Below the pieces are notes generated by a model. The model saw only the letters and a list, made by a program, of their open reading frames with translations. It was not told the DNA's origin and searched no databases. The translations under genes and the position numbers were made by a program. A DNA stretch of 58,004 bases, taken from Anderseniella sp. Its GTDB lineage: Bacteria > Pseudomonadota > Alphaproteobacteria > Rhizobiales > Aestuariivirgaceae. Each line of letters opens with the position of its first letter. The first letter of the stretch is position 1. The stretch spans positions 1 through 58,004 of the forward strand of contig JANQOK010000010.1 in NCBI GenBank assembly GCA_028289645.1. The letters run 5' to 3'. Shown piece after piece: positions 50,105-58,004 of this stretch.

Positions 50105-50890
50105 ATGAAAACGCGTATCGAGGAATTCACAGTAGGGCAACTGGCCCGGCTCGCCGGTGTGTCGGTGCGTACCCTGCATCATTACGATGATATCGGCTTG
50201 CTGAAGCCGGCGCACATTGCTGGCAATGGGTACAGGCTTTATGGCCGCAGCGAAATGTTGCGGCTTCAGGAGATCATGTTCTACCGCGCTGCCGGCATGT
50301 CACTGGATGAGGTGGGACGCCTTCTCGATGGCCCGGCAACCGCCGTCGAACGCCTCATCCGGCACCGCGACCGGCTGCAGCAGCAAAGCCTGCGCACGGC
50401 CCGCATCATTGCCACGCTGGATGCCACGATCGCTCATCTCAAAGGAGAAAGAGACATGGAACTCAATGACCTGTACACACCGTTTTCAGAGCAAAAACAG
50501 GCCGAATACGAAGCCTGGCTGGTGAATGAGTACGGGCCGGACATGGCCGCGGGCATTGCGGCCTCTAGAGCAGCTGTCGAAAAACTGCCCGATGGCATGG
50601 CGGGCGCAATGGAGCGCCTGAAGGACATCGAAACCCGGTTGGTTGCGGCTTATGAATCCGGTTCTGCACCTGGGGCGGAGGACCTTCATCCCATACTTGA
50701 GCAGCATCGCGCCCTGATGTCGGATATGTGGGGCCGGGAGTGCAGTGCAGACGGTTTTGCTGGCCTGGCTGACATGTATGTCTCGCATGCCGACTTTGTC
50801 GCGCGCTATGAAAGGCTCAGCCCGAAGTTCTCCAACTGGCTTCCCGCCGCGATGAGGGTTCATGCCGGTCGCCTCAGGTATGGAACTTGA
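50105..50890 (+). CDS. MerR-family regulator with TipAS-like effector domain
   Basis: A 261-aa regulator. The N-terminal MerR HTH is FTVGQLARLAGVSVRTLHHYDDIGLLKPAHIAGNGYRLY, followed by a coiled-coil region (about 80-120). The C-terminal all-helical domain (about 130-261) is TipAS-like, with YTPFSEQKQAEYEAWL and HPILEQHRALMSDMWG. Such regulators respond to thiopeptides or other hydrophobic ligands. ATG 50105 is chosen. A GC-rich hairpin follows at 50910-50935. Confidence 0.88.
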   Translation: MKTRIEEFTVGQLARLAGVSVRTLHHYDDIGLLKPAHIAGNGYRLYGRSEMLRLQEIMFYRAAGMSLDEVGRLLDGPATAVERLIRHRDRLQQQSLRTARIIATLDATIAHLKGERDMELNDLYTPFSEQKQAEYEAWLVNEYGPDMAAGIAASRAAVEKLPDGMAGAMERLKDIETRLVAAYESGSAPGAEDLHPILEQHRALMSDMWGRECSADGFAGLADMYVSHADFVARYERLSPKFSNWLPAAMRVHAGRLRYGT

Positions 50891-50909
50891 GATGGTCGTG
50901 TTTTTGGCT

Positions 50910-50935
50910 GCACCGGCTCCGTCAAAGGCCGGTGC
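50910..50935. terminator. Hairpin between convergent MerR and SnoaL genes
   Basis: GCACCGGC (50910-50917) and GCCGGTGC (50928-50935) are perfect 8-bp complements around 10 nt, between the two convergent stops (50890 and 50955). It is preceded by TTTTT on the + strand. It lacks a downstream T-run for either direction, so termination is only plausible. Confidence 0.4.
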
Positions 50936-50954
50936 GCCGATCTGGTTCGACAAC

Positions 50955-51428
50955 CTATTTCGCCGACAACTGTTTAATGGCCTTGGCCCACTCCTCAACG
51001 TGATATGACCTGGTGATGCGGCCGTCCTCCACCGTATGGATGTCAATGGTCATAATCTCGAAGCTTTTGCCTGAAGGTTCCACACCGAAGAATTTCTTGA
51101 CCGGCGTGCCGGTCGCGATGCTCCTGACCGTGTAGCGGTTGCCGTCCTGAAGGATTTCCTGGACCGACCACTTGAGATCTGGAATGGCGGCGCCGAAGCC
51201 CTTGAGTGACTTGACCAGTCCGGCCGCGTCCTTGCCGCCGCGCGGGGTCGGAATGGAGACCCAGTTGTCAACGACGACCTTTGACACGCGCTGCTCTATA
51301 TCAGCGGCGTTGGGGGCACTGAGGAGCTGATTGTAAAAGGCTGTGACAACCGCCTTGTCATCAGCCTTGGCACCGACTGAAGTGGCGGTGAGCATCAGCG
51401 CGATCGCTGCCAGAGTTGAAAGTCGCAT
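50955..51428 (-). CDS. Secreted SnoaL-like polyketide-cyclase-fold protein
   Basis: A 157-aa protein with a signal peptide (1-20, ending TSVGAKA) and the SnoaL/ester-cyclase pattern: VTAFYNQLLSAPNAADIEQRV, LKGFGAAIPDLKWSVQEIL and DIHTVEDGRITRSYHVEEW. It is the second NTF2-like secreted protein in the window. The AGGAG ribosome-binding site lies within an inverted repeat in the leader. It is divergent from a LysR-type gene, so likely controlled by it. Confidence 0.85.
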   Translation of the reverse strand: MRLSTLAAIALMLTATSVGAKADDKAVVTAFYNQLLSAPNAADIEQRVSKVVVDNWVSIPTPRGGKDAAGLVKSLKGFGAAIPDLKWSVQEILQDGNRYTVRSIATGTPVKKFFGVEPSGKSFEIMTIDIHTVEDGRITRSYHVEEWAKAIKQLSAK

Positions 51429-51438
51429 TTTGTTTACT

Positions 51439-51494
51439 CCTGTTTGAGTGTGGACCCGGATTCCGGAGATGAGCCCGGAACGGCTTCAAACAGG
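51439..51494 (-). promoter_or_regulatory. Inverted repeat covering the ribosome-binding site of the SnoaL-like gene
   Basis: On the minus-strand mRNA, CCUGUUUGA (from 51494) pairs with UCAAACAGG (to 51439), 9 perfect pairs; the latter leads directly into AGGAG. Inside, UUCCGG and CCGGAA also pair. The start codon is 10 nt past the stem. A ribosome-binding site hidden in a stem suggests RNA-level control, temperature or ligand sensing. Confidence 0.4.
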
Positions 51495-51570
51495 GCTAGT
51501 GATTATCGATTTCGTTTGGTAGATAAGAAAAATAAAATTGGTTGTTCGTTTTTGCCAAACAGTGAAATGT

Positions 51571-52467
51571 ATGAATACCGGTGATTTCAGACTGCTTTAC
51601 TATTTTGTGGAAGTCGTCAAGGCGGGCTCCATCCGCAGTGCCGCCAGGCAACTGCGATTGTCACCTGCCGTTGTCAGCACTGCATTGTCGGACCTGGAAG
51701 CCGCACTGTGCGTGACTCTCATCAGCCGCACCACCCGGAAAATGCGCCTGACCGAAGCTGGCCGGATCACTTTCGAGAAGGCCGCGCTGGCCACAAAACA
51801 TGTGCAGGACGCCATGCAACCGCCCGCGGGAAACGCGACTGAAATCAGAGGCAGGGTATCCATGACTGTGCCGACGGAACTGGCGTCCAGTTGGCTGCCA
51901 CCACTGCTGACTCGCTTCCGGCAGCTTTATCCGGCAGTGGAAACAACCATCCATGCTGATGACGCCGCCCTGCACCTTAGCGGCAGCGATCATGACATTT
52001 CATTGCGCACGGAGTTTAATTCCGAGCCTAAACAGGGTGCCGACATTGCGGCGGTGTTCCAGCTCGAGCTGGTCTGCCAACCTGCCTTGCTGTCAGACCT
52101 GCCGGAGACCCTCCCGGAACGCCTCGGCGAGCTGGCATTCATCGGCAGCCGACATCAGTTGCTGGATGGCCGGCTATTTGCAACCGATCTGAAAACAGCG
52201 CGCGACATCATGCTGGCGGTCAACCCGGAGTTCACCATCAACAACCGGCAGGTGGCGCTGGAATTGGCCCGCAAGGGGTTCGGTGCGGCACTGCTGATCT
52301 CCGTGAGCACCGCTGATGATCTTGAAAACGGCACGCTTGCAAGGCTCAGCGAAGATCACGGGTTTGGGTGCGTGGTGGTCAGTGTTGTCATGCGCGATCC
52401 GCTGCCGTCGCCGGCGGCGTCCGCCATGCAGGCGTTCCTGCTGTCCAGCGGCCAGGCGTTGCCGTAA
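51571..52467 (+). CDS. LysR-family transcriptional regulator
   Basis: A 298-aa LysR-type regulator. The HTH is LLYYFVEVVKAGSIRSAARQLRLSPAVVSTALSDLEAAL, followed by the substrate domain starting GRVSMTVPTELASSWLPPLLTRF. ATG 51571 is preferred over the upstream TTG at 51538. The region before it (51502-51527) has TTATC-N14-GATAA, a LysR-box-like inverted repeat. It is divergent from the SnoaL-like gene, its probable target. Confidence 0.92.
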   Translation: MNTGDFRLLYYFVEVVKAGSIRSAARQLRLSPAVVSTALSDLEAALCVTLISRTTRKMRLTEAGRITFEKAALATKHVQDAMQPPAGNATEIRGRVSMTVPTELASSWLPPLLTRFRQLYPAVETTIHADDAALHLSGSDHDISLRTEFNSEPKQGADIAAVFQLELVCQPALLSDLPETLPERLGELAFIGSRHQLLDGRLFATDLKTARDIMLAVNPEFTINNRQVALELARKGFGAALLISVSTADDLENGTLARLSEDHGFGCVVVSVVMRDPLPSPAASAMQAFLLSSGQALP

Positions 52468-52625
52468 GCGGCGACTGATTGCGTGGCTACCCGATGTGGC
52501 GGCGCGGCGGCGAATTCCACACCGGCCTTGACGCAGGTCAAGATGTACCGCGCCGGTTTATTGGATGGTGCGCCGAGAGCTGGTTTCACCGTTCAGCATG
52601 CGCAACAGTAATCCGGAACTCCCAT

Positions 52626-53822
52626 ATGAAACTGAAAGCCTTGATGAAGATCTCGCTGGCCACGCTGGCATTGTCGATGTGTGCCGCATCCGGCGGTGTT
52701 GGCGCGACAACCGCTGATCCGGTCGAAGACGCCGCGCACTTCGGTCCGCCTGACCGCATCTTGTTCTGGTCGCAGGCGCAAAAGGTGGCCGGGTTCCGGA
52801 ACATGGACAAGATTGTCTGGACACGGGAAGTCAGGGCCGGTGACAAGGTTCTTCCCCTGCCGGAAGCCGGTGCCGACCTGTCCGGTTTCGAGTTTCGCCA
52901 CAACGGCAACAGCATGAGCGTGGACGACTATTTCAACAGCCAGAACGTTGCCGGCCTGCTGGTCATCAAGGACGGGAAGATCGTGTACGAGCGCTACGGT
53001 CTCGGCAATACCAGGAACACGCGCTGGTTGTCCTTCTCCGTAACCAAGTCAGTTGTTTCGATGCTGGTCGGAGCCGCGATCAGTGACGGCTTCATTGCCG
53101 GCATTGATGAACCCGTATCCGACTATCTGCCACGCCTCAAAGGGTCCGCCTACGACCAGGTGACCATCGGCAATGTCTTGCAGATGTCGTCCGGGGTCGA
53201 GTGGAACGAGGATTATGCAGATCCTCAGTCAGATATCGCCCGTGCCGACCTGAGCACCCTGGGAACGTTCAGGCAGTTGCGCCAGAAACAGGTTGTGGCC
53301 CCGCCCGGCGAGAAGTTCAATTACAACACGGCCGAGACCAATCTGGTCGGCATGCTGCTGCGGTCGGCCGTCGGCAACAATCTGTCCACCTATCTGAGTG
53401 AAAAGATCTGGCGGCCGTTTGGCATGCAGGCGGACGCCAACTGGATGTTGAGTGAGCCGGGAGGCGGGGAAAACGGTGGTTGCTGTATCAGTGCGACCTT
53501 GCGGTACTATGGTCGCATCGGCATGTTCGCGCTCGCCAACGGTCGGCTTGCCGACGGCACCGAGGTACTGCCGTCGGACTGGATGGCCAGGTCCGTGGCG
53601 CCTTCGCCGGGCAACAAGGACTATGGCTACCTGTGGTGGCTGAACGACGGCGGCAGCTTCCGTGCGCAGGGGATATTTGGTCAGGACATTTTCATAGATC
53701 CGAACAGCCGGATTGTCATCGCGCAGCAAAGTGCTCGCGAAGAAGCCGACAGGCCCGAAGACTGGAGCCTGCAGGATTCATTCTACAAAGCGCTGATTCA
53801 AGTTCTGGAAAGTCAGCCTTAA
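52626..53822 (+). CDS. Exported serine beta-lactamase/class C-like hydrolase
   Basis: A 398-aa protein with a signal peptide (1 to about 27). The Ser-x-x-Lys motif is S138-V-T-K141 (RWLSFSVTKSVVS) and Tyr-x-Asn is in KFNYNTAETNLVG. The C-terminal third has GYLWWLNDGGSFRAQGIFGQDIFIDP, the usual W..G region of the class C/EstB/penicillin-binding-like family. It is more likely an esterase or peptidase than an antibiotic-resistance enzyme. ATG 52626 is chosen for the signal; the upstream frame to 52479 is noncoding. Confidence 0.88.
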   Translation: MKLKALMKISLATLALSMCAASGGVGATTADPVEDAAHFGPPDRILFWSQAQKVAGFRNMDKIVWTREVRAGDKVLPLPEAGADLSGFEFRHNGNSMSVDDYFNSQNVAGLLVIKDGKIVYERYGLGNTRNTRWLSFSVTKSVVSMLVGAAISDGFIAGIDEPVSDYLPRLKGSAYDQVTIGNVLQMSSGVEWNEDYADPQSDIARADLSTLGTFRQLRQKQVVAPPGEKFNYNTAETNLVGMLLRSAVGNNLSTYLSEKIWRPFGMQADANWMLSEPGGGENGGCCISATLRYYGRIGMFALANGRLADGTEVLPSDWMARSVAPSPGNKDYGYLWWLNDGGSFRAQGIFGQDIFIDPNSRIVIAQQSAREEADRPEDWSLQDSFYKALIQVLESQP

Positions 53823-53840
53823 CATGCTGAAAACAATAAG

Positions 53841-53882
53841 GTTCATGCGCTTTGCCTGAAGTTGGCAAAAAAGCGCCTGAAC
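53841..53882. terminator. Imperfect hairpin between convergent genes, candidate terminator
   Basis: GTTCATGCGCTTTGCC (53841-53856) pairs imperfectly with GGCAAAAAAGCGCCTGAAC (53864-53882), with a 3-nt bulge. It lies between the beta-lactamase-family stop (53822) and the convergent 53905 stop, and could terminate either. Confidence 0.45.
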
Positions 53883-53904
53883 GTGACCGGACCTGTTCGC
53901 CTCT

Positions 53905-54270
53905 TCAGTAGTTGAAAGTGCCGGCCCGGTGCACGCGGATGCGTGAGGGATAAAATGTTGCGGCCCGATGCACCCTTATGTGCGGGCGGTAGTACGGTCG
54001 CACATGATTTACGGTGATATGTATGTGCCGATGCGTTGTCACATGATACTCGACAATATCGGCCGGTCCGTCTTCGGGAACATCAGAGGCAGCGGTCACG
54101 CCTTTCACGGGACCTTTGGGATATATGAAGGCCACATCGGCAGACCGTTTCGAGGAGTATCCCGGCGCATACTTTACCGAGTAGGCTGTTGCCTGTGACA
54201 CTGGCAGCAACAGCGCCAGGCCCGTCAACAGGGTCATGCGCAGGCAGGTTTTGCGTGTTCGGGAATCCAT
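53905..54270 (-). CDS. Small secreted His/Arg-rich repeat protein
   Basis: A 121-aa protein with a signal peptide (about 1-29, ending SQATAYS). The C-terminal half is rich in His, Arg and Tyr: EYHVTTHRHIHITVNHVRPYY, then two near-copies of IRVHRAxTF (HIRVHRAATFYP and RIRVHRAGTFNY). It may bind metal or nucleic acid, or polymerise. ATG 54270 is chosen. The family is not recognised. Confidence 0.6.
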   Translation of the reverse strand: MDSRTRKTCLRMTLLTGLALLLPVSQATAYSVKYAPGYSSKRSADVAFIYPKGPVKGVTAASDVPEDGPADIVEYHVTTHRHIHITVNHVRPYYRPHIRVHRAATFYPSRIRVHRAGTFNY

Positions 54271-54674
54271 GGGATCAAACCCTTTCAACTGACAACAAAG
54301 ATGGCCGCATCCTTGCCGGAGCATTTAAGCATCGCCACGCCAAAGGAGTAAAGAGCGGTGATGCCGGCATTCTGTCGGCTGTGCATATTTTGTGATCGAT
54401 CAGCTTTCTTGATTGGTGGTCGAATTAGGTTCTGTGCCGCTCACGCAAGCAGCCTTCGGCTGCGCTCCGCTGGGGCGCACTTCGTGCGGCGGCCGGTCGG
54501 CCTTGCCTCGGCACTTCGCGCCTCGGAGGGGAGTTCATCACAACTGTCATCCCAGCTTTCGCAGGAATGCCCCCTCTACATAGGAGTGTTCGGGATTTGG
54601 AGAACGGCCCGCCGAAGGCGGACAAGCTGTTCGACCAACAAAATCGAGCGACATAATGCAAAAGGTTCCACCAC
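54271..54674. other. 404-bp hairpin-rich noncoding region
   Basis: No gene is supported. The left part is ordinary promoter DNA. From 54425 the sequence is dense in short perfect stems and contains CCTGCGAAAGCTGGGATGAC on the minus strand, a motif of a kind seen in dispersed intergenic repeats of proteobacteria. The end of the adenylate cyclase gene is at 54675. Confidence 0.4.
54449..54621. repeat. Cluster of short hairpins, candidate dispersed repeat
   Basis: GCAGCC-TTC-GGCTGC (54449-54463, with a UUCG-type loop), a GCGCAC..GTGCG stem at about 54475-54489, a GNRA-type GAAA hairpin (CCTGCGAAAGCTGG on the minus strand, about 54551-54564), and CCGCC-GAA-GGCGG (54609-54621) lie within 175 bp. 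No single arm is repeated elsewhere in this window. Confidence 0.35.
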
Positions 54675-56504
54675 CTAAAGCCTGTACACCCTGATCTTGC
54701 CGCTCCGGCCGCGCACCGTCTGTTCGCCCAGATCGTCCAGCTCATGCTTGGCGGTCAGTTGCCTTGCGGTCACTTCGGTCAGCAAGGTTGTCACGGACCG
54801 TTTTAATGACGGATCTGTGGCCTGCTTGCCTAGTTGCTCGAGGCGCTGGGCCAGGTTCACATTGTCGCCGATGATGGTGTAGTTGATCCGGCCCGGCGCG
54901 CCGATATTGCCGACGGTGACTGGTCCGCTGTGCAGTCCTATGCGGATCCTGATTTCGGGTTCACCCGCCGCAACCCGCGCCTTGTTGTCCTCATCAAGGG
55001 CGCGTTCGATTGCCAGCGCGGCCCGTACCGCCCGGTCGGCATGATCGTCATAGTGGTCCGGCGCTCCCCAGAACGCCATGATGCTGTCGCCGATGAACTT
55101 GTCAACGGTGCCGTCTTCAGCCTCGATGCACCCGGCCAGCAGGCCGAAATGCCGGTTGAGCAGCCGGGCCACCTCATCTGCGGCGATGCCTTCGGACAAT
55201 CCGCTGTAGCCAACGATGTCGGTGAACATGACGGTGACGTCCCGCTCAACGGAAGAGGGGAATTGCTCAGAGTCCTGGCTGATCAGCCGGCGCACCAGCT
55301 TTTTCGGTACGTAGGTTTCAAACCATTTCAGGCCTTCCAGCATGGTGTTGAAGGCGATGGCCTGATCATTGAGTTCGCGGAACGTGCTGCCATTCAGCTT
55401 CGGCGTTGCGGAGATATCAAGCTGGCCGATGCGTGAAGCGGCCGTGGCGGTGTCGACAACCGGTTGCGCAATTCGCCGACCGAGCCATATGGCACCTGCC
55501 AGGGCGACAGCCAAGGTGACAAGACCGGAAAGGGCCGCCCATGCCAACCGCCGGAACTCGGCATCGACCTCGGAACTTCGAAAATAGGTGCCCACCTTCC
55601 ACGGTTTGCTGGCATAGCCCGGCAGGTCCTCATAGATGAATATGTATTCGTCGCCGAACAGGCCGAGTACGTGGCCCTGCAGGTCACTGCCTTCGGTAAT
55701 ATCAAGCGGAAACCTGTTTTCACTCTGCCAGAATGCGGCCAGCACCGGGTCACCGGTTTCGGCAAGGCTGGGCAGCGGAGCGTCTGCATTGCGGTTACCT
55801 CCGCGCGAGTCCGCCAGGTTCGGGTGCGCCAGAACTGTGTCCCTGTCATGCAGAATGAATACGTTGCTGCCAATATCCGGGTCCAGCTTGCCCAGGTAGG
55901 AAGACAGTTCGCTGACCGTGACCGATGCAACCAGCAGCCCGGGTTTGCCGCCTGGATAGGTCACAGGGGCGCGGTTGTTCAACAGCGTTTTTTCGATCTG
56001 CTGCAGCCAGATGGGCTCGCCCCACGAGCCCTTGCCCCCGGCAAGTGCCCGGTCGATGTTATCCCTGACGGTTTGATCGGATGAATAGTCCCCGAGGATT
56101 TCAGTTAAGCCGGTATCGGACCGCCCGATGCCGGTTCCTTTATAGGTATGATCGAAATACAACACCGAATTTAGCTGCGGCGCTGCCAACATGGCGCCCT
56201 TGAACATCTCCAGCAACTTGTCGCGCCGGGAGGGATCAACTTCACCGGCTGCTATGAGCTGTGCGAGAAGGCTCACCTGATTGCGGGCCGGTTCAAGATG
56301 AGTGCGAACCCTGTCGGACGTGGTGGCAAGGATCATCGAAGCTTGTTGCCGCAACAATTCCTGGGTGTTCTTGGCACCACTCCACAAGCCTATCAGCAGC
56401 ACGCTTGTAACCGCGACCAGCAGCAGTGCGCTGATGCTTGTCGCCAGGGTGAATGTGAGAGATACCCCGCCACGTTTACGCAGAGCGCGCCTTAACCCGA
56501 ACAT
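54675..56504 (-). CDS. Class III adenylate cyclase with extracytoplasmic sensor
   Basis: A 609-aa inner-membrane protein. TM1 is at about 18-40 (LATSISALLLVAVTSVLLIGL), followed by a large periplasmic region (about 45-300, Cache-like), TM2 at about 302-325, a HAMP-type linker, and a C-terminal class III cyclase domain (about 400-585). Catalytic elements are MFTDIVGYSGLSEG (metal Asp), DKFIGDSIMAFWGAP and NYTIIGDNVNLAQRLE (Thr and Asn/Arg). The residues favour ATP over GTP. Start 56504 is preferred over 56546. It makes cAMP in response to an external signal. Confidence 0.9.
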   Translation of the reverse strand: MFGLRRALRKRGGVSLTFTLATSISALLLVAVTSVLLIGLWSGAKNTQELLRQQASMILATTSDRVRTHLEPARNQVSLLAQLIAAGEVDPSRRDKLLEMFKGAMLAAPQLNSVLYFDHTYKGTGIGRSDTGLTEILGDYSSDQTVRDNIDRALAGGKGSWGEPIWLQQIEKTLLNNRAPVTYPGGKPGLLVASVTVSELSSYLGKLDPDIGSNVFILHDRDTVLAHPNLADSRGGNRNADAPLPSLAETGDPVLAAFWQSENRFPLDITEGSDLQGHVLGLFGDEYIFIYEDLPGYASKPWKVGTYFRSSEVDAEFRRLAWAALSGLVTLAVALAGAIWLGRRIAQPVVDTATAASRIGQLDISATPKLNGSTFRELNDQAIAFNTMLEGLKWFETYVPKKLVRRLISQDSEQFPSSVERDVTVMFTDIVGYSGLSEGIAADEVARLLNRHFGLLAGCIEAEDGTVDKFIGDSIMAFWGAPDHYDDHADRAVRAALAIERALDEDNKARVAAGEPEIRIRIGLHSGPVTVGNIGAPGRINYTIIGDNVNLAQRLEQLGKQATDPSLKRSVTTLLTEVTARQLTAKHELDDLGEQTVRGRSGKIRVYRL

Positions 56505-56631
56505 TTCCGACCACTCTCGATTCTCATGCGGCCCACGATAGGGCATGCAGGGCTATTCGCGAAATTTCGACTTATATGGCGGGTCGCAAACGGTTTTCAA
56601 CACTGCAGAAAGCCAGTGGCATGCAGGCCGG

Positions 56632-57747
56632 TCACGTCAGCCGGTTATCATCCACAGTGATTATGCCCAGAACATCATTGGTCAGGAAACCGTACGACCT
56701 TGGACACGCCATGTCCGGCACGACGGCGATGTCATAGAGTTCACCGATCTTGCCGTCGATGCGGAACCACTGCACGCAAGCCCCGTTGTTGAGATCAATG
56801 ACCTGCACCCCGCACCACGGTTCCGAGTCGGCGTCCTTGAGCTTCTTGTCCAGCGCCAGTCCCTCGAAGCGCTCATGGCGCGGCTTTGACAGGCCGACAA
56901 AGGCGTATTTGCCGTGAAACGAAAGGCCGCGCACGAAGCCCGGGCAGAAACACACCGGCGTGAAGCGGTCTGTGAGCTTCTTTTTCGACAGGTCGATCCA
57001 GCCGAGCTCGCCGGTGCCGGAATTGAGCACCCACAGCTTGCCGTCATGAAGCCGCGGCGAGTGTGGCATGGACAGCCCCTCGCAGACGACTTCGCTGGTC
57101 CCGACGTCGATGACGATACCGCCATCGAAGCGCCGGTCGCGCCAGCCGTCAATGGTGTCGGACCGGCTGACTGCCGTCACATAGCGCGGCGCGCCGTCTT
57201 GCATGGCCATGCCGTTCAGGTGGCAACGGTCCTCGGCCACGATTGACGAGATGAAGTCTGGCTTCCACACGGTTTTGAAACTGTGAACGGGTGAGACCTG
57301 CGCGATGCAGTTGTAGGCCGTGTTGATGAACACGACGTCGTTGTCGCTGGTTACACCGACATCATGGATGTCGAGGATGCCTGTAAAATGGGTGGTTCGC
57401 GGCATGAAGCAGTCACTGAACAGCTTGTCCATCACCTGGTCAGGCCGCAGTACGTTTTCCATGCGGTAGATGTTGGCCAGGGTCGCCATGAAGAGCGTCG
57501 AGCCGTCATAGTGCAGACCCATGGCCTTCTGGAAATACTGCTCGTTCACCATCAACCCGCCTTGCGGGTTGCGGCCCAGCAGGTATAGCCTGCCGGACTG
57601 GTAGGAGGTCACTGCCAAGGCGATGTTCAGGTCGTTGAGCAGGCTGACAAATCCGGCCGAAACCGAGTACCTGGCTGCAGGTTCACTAGTTTCATTGTCC
57701 GATGACGGCATTGTTTCTTTGTCAGTGCTGCCGGAGGAATTTGTCAT
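56632..57747 (-). CDS. TIGR03032-family protein
   Basis: A 371-aa protein with an acidic Ser/Thr-rich N-terminus and a beta-propeller-like body. Landmarks are LAVTSYQSGRLYLLGRNPQGGLMV, TGILDIHDVGVTSDNDVVFINTAYNCIA, HSPRLHDGKLWVLNSGTGELGW and CPGFVRGLSFHGKYAFVGLSKPR. These match the conserved TIGR03032 family of unknown function, often near surface-polysaccharide or tetratricopeptide genes. It has no signal peptide. It is 127 nt upstream of the cyclase on the same strand. Confidence 0.8.
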   Translation of the reverse strand: MTNSSGSTDKETMPSSDNETSEPAARYSVSAGFVSLLNDLNIALAVTSYQSGRLYLLGRNPQGGLMVNEQYFQKAMGLHYDGSTLFMATLANIYRMENVLRPDQVMDKLFSDCFMPRTTHFTGILDIHDVGVTSDNDVVFINTAYNCIAQVSPVHSFKTVWKPDFISSIVAEDRCHLNGMAMQDGAPRYVTAVSRSDTIDGWRDRRFDGGIVIDVGTSEVVCEGLSMPHSPRLHDGKLWVLNSGTGELGWIDLSKKKLTDRFTPVCFCPGFVRGLSFHGKYAFVGLSKPRHERFEGLALDKKLKDADSEPWCGVQVIDLNNGACVQWFRIDGKIGELYDIAVVPDMACPRSYGFLTNDVLGIITVDDNRLT

Positions 57748-57841
57748 GGAAGGTCTTGTGCGGCTGGCCGTAAATCGAGCGGTTCACGGTAACGCCTGAG
57801 CCGCATAAGGCAAGGGCAACCATGACTGCCGGACTTTCGCT

Positions 57842-58004
57842 CTAGAAGTTCCACACCGCATTGAGATTGCCGCGCAGTTCATAGGATCCATCGGAAGCAA
57901 AGTGAACTTCGGTGCTGGCCTTGAAGAAGCCTGAACCGTCCTCGCTGGTGCGCGCCAGGCTGCCGCCGACAAACCCGCTGACGATCTCGTCGTCGAACGT
58001 GGCG
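57842..58004 (-). CDS. C-terminal end of an autotransporter-type outer-membrane barrel (runs off right edge)
   Basis: Reading leftwards from the right edge, an open frame of 53 codons ends at TAG (57842-57844). The peptide contains FVGGSLARTSEDGSGFFKAS and SYELRGNLNAVWNF. Alternating hydrophobic and polar strands and the final Phe are the beta-signal of outer-membrane barrels, typical of type V autotransporters. No start is in the window. It lies upstream of the TIGR03032 gene on the same strand. Confidence 0.6.
   Translation of the reverse strand, partial: ATFDDEIVSGFVGGSLARTSEDGSGFFKASTEVHFASDGSYELRGNLNAVWNF

Overview
This 58 kb window looks like chromosome from a free-living, Gram-negative alphaproteobacterium, probably of the Hyphomicrobiales/Rhizobiales type. 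The evidence is a tandem cold-shock-domain protein, an NDUFS4-like complex I subunit gene between tRNA-Pro and tRNA-Arg, GC-rich coding DNA with frequent GTG/TTG starts and 4-base start/stop overlaps, Tat and Sec export signals, and outer-membrane beta-barrel proteins. No rRNA, CRISPR array, insertion sequence, integrase or prophage block is visible. Gene density is high, and most intergenic gaps are under 300 bp.

Layout. 0-8 kb: edge fragment, cspA-like/DUF192 pair, GT2 glycosyltransferase, two tRNAs flanking the NDUFS4-like gene, two secreted hypotheticals, and an OmpR-type two-component system. 8-12.6 kb: a tightly coupled operon (P-loop NTPase, SLC13-type permease, glycerate 2-kinase, GH24 lysozyme-like protein). 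12.8-19.3 kb: two TupA-like ATP-grasp paralogues, a monooxygenase, a divergent LysE/Lrp pair, a class I glutamine amidotransferase, and a D-Ala-D-Ala-ligase-like ATP-grasp next to a transglutaminase-fold protein. 19.4-22.7 kb: an SMP-30/HxlR divergent pair sharing a perfect 18-bp inverted repeat, a GNAT protein, small proteins and a LuxR-type regulator. 22.8-32.7 kb: a large-secreted-protein region, with a Cys-rich protein plus a four-bladed hemopexin-repeat fusion protein, a LysR/SDR pair, a 1274-aa inverse-autotransporter-like beta-helix protein carrying 20 consecutive Asp, and a secreted alpha/alpha-barrel protein. 33-39.4 kb: LysE exporter, FMO-type flavoprotein, GNAT, EF-hand protein, SnoaL-like protein and a divergent IlvD/Edd dehydratase. 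39.6-50 kb: surface-glycan genes (LicD-like, cytidylyltransferase, NeuD-like acetyltransferase, third TupA paralogue, GT4-like glycosyltransferase, two sulfotransferases) interspersed with a methanethiol-oxidase operon and a FAS1/MsrB pair. 50-58 kb: MerR and LysR regulators, SnoaL-like protein, serine beta-lactamase-family hydrolase, a class III adenylate cyclase with extracellular sensor, a TIGR03032-type protein, and the C-terminal end of an autotransporter barrel at the right edge.

Taken together the window is rich in cell-surface and secreted functions: adhesin-like barrels, hemopexin propeller, glycan decoration by phosphocholine-like, acetyl, sulfate and amino-acid-type ligations, and peptide-bond or ligase chemistry. 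Single-domain regulators (HxlR, Lrp, LuxR, LysR, MerR) are mostly adjacent to their likely targets. The best candidates for undescribed biology are the hemopexin fusion module, the inverse-autotransporter beta-helix protein, the ligase/transglutaminase pair, the three dispersed TupA paralogues, and the palindromic operator shared by the SMP-30 and HxlR genes. All functions below are inferred from reading the sequence; no database search was run.
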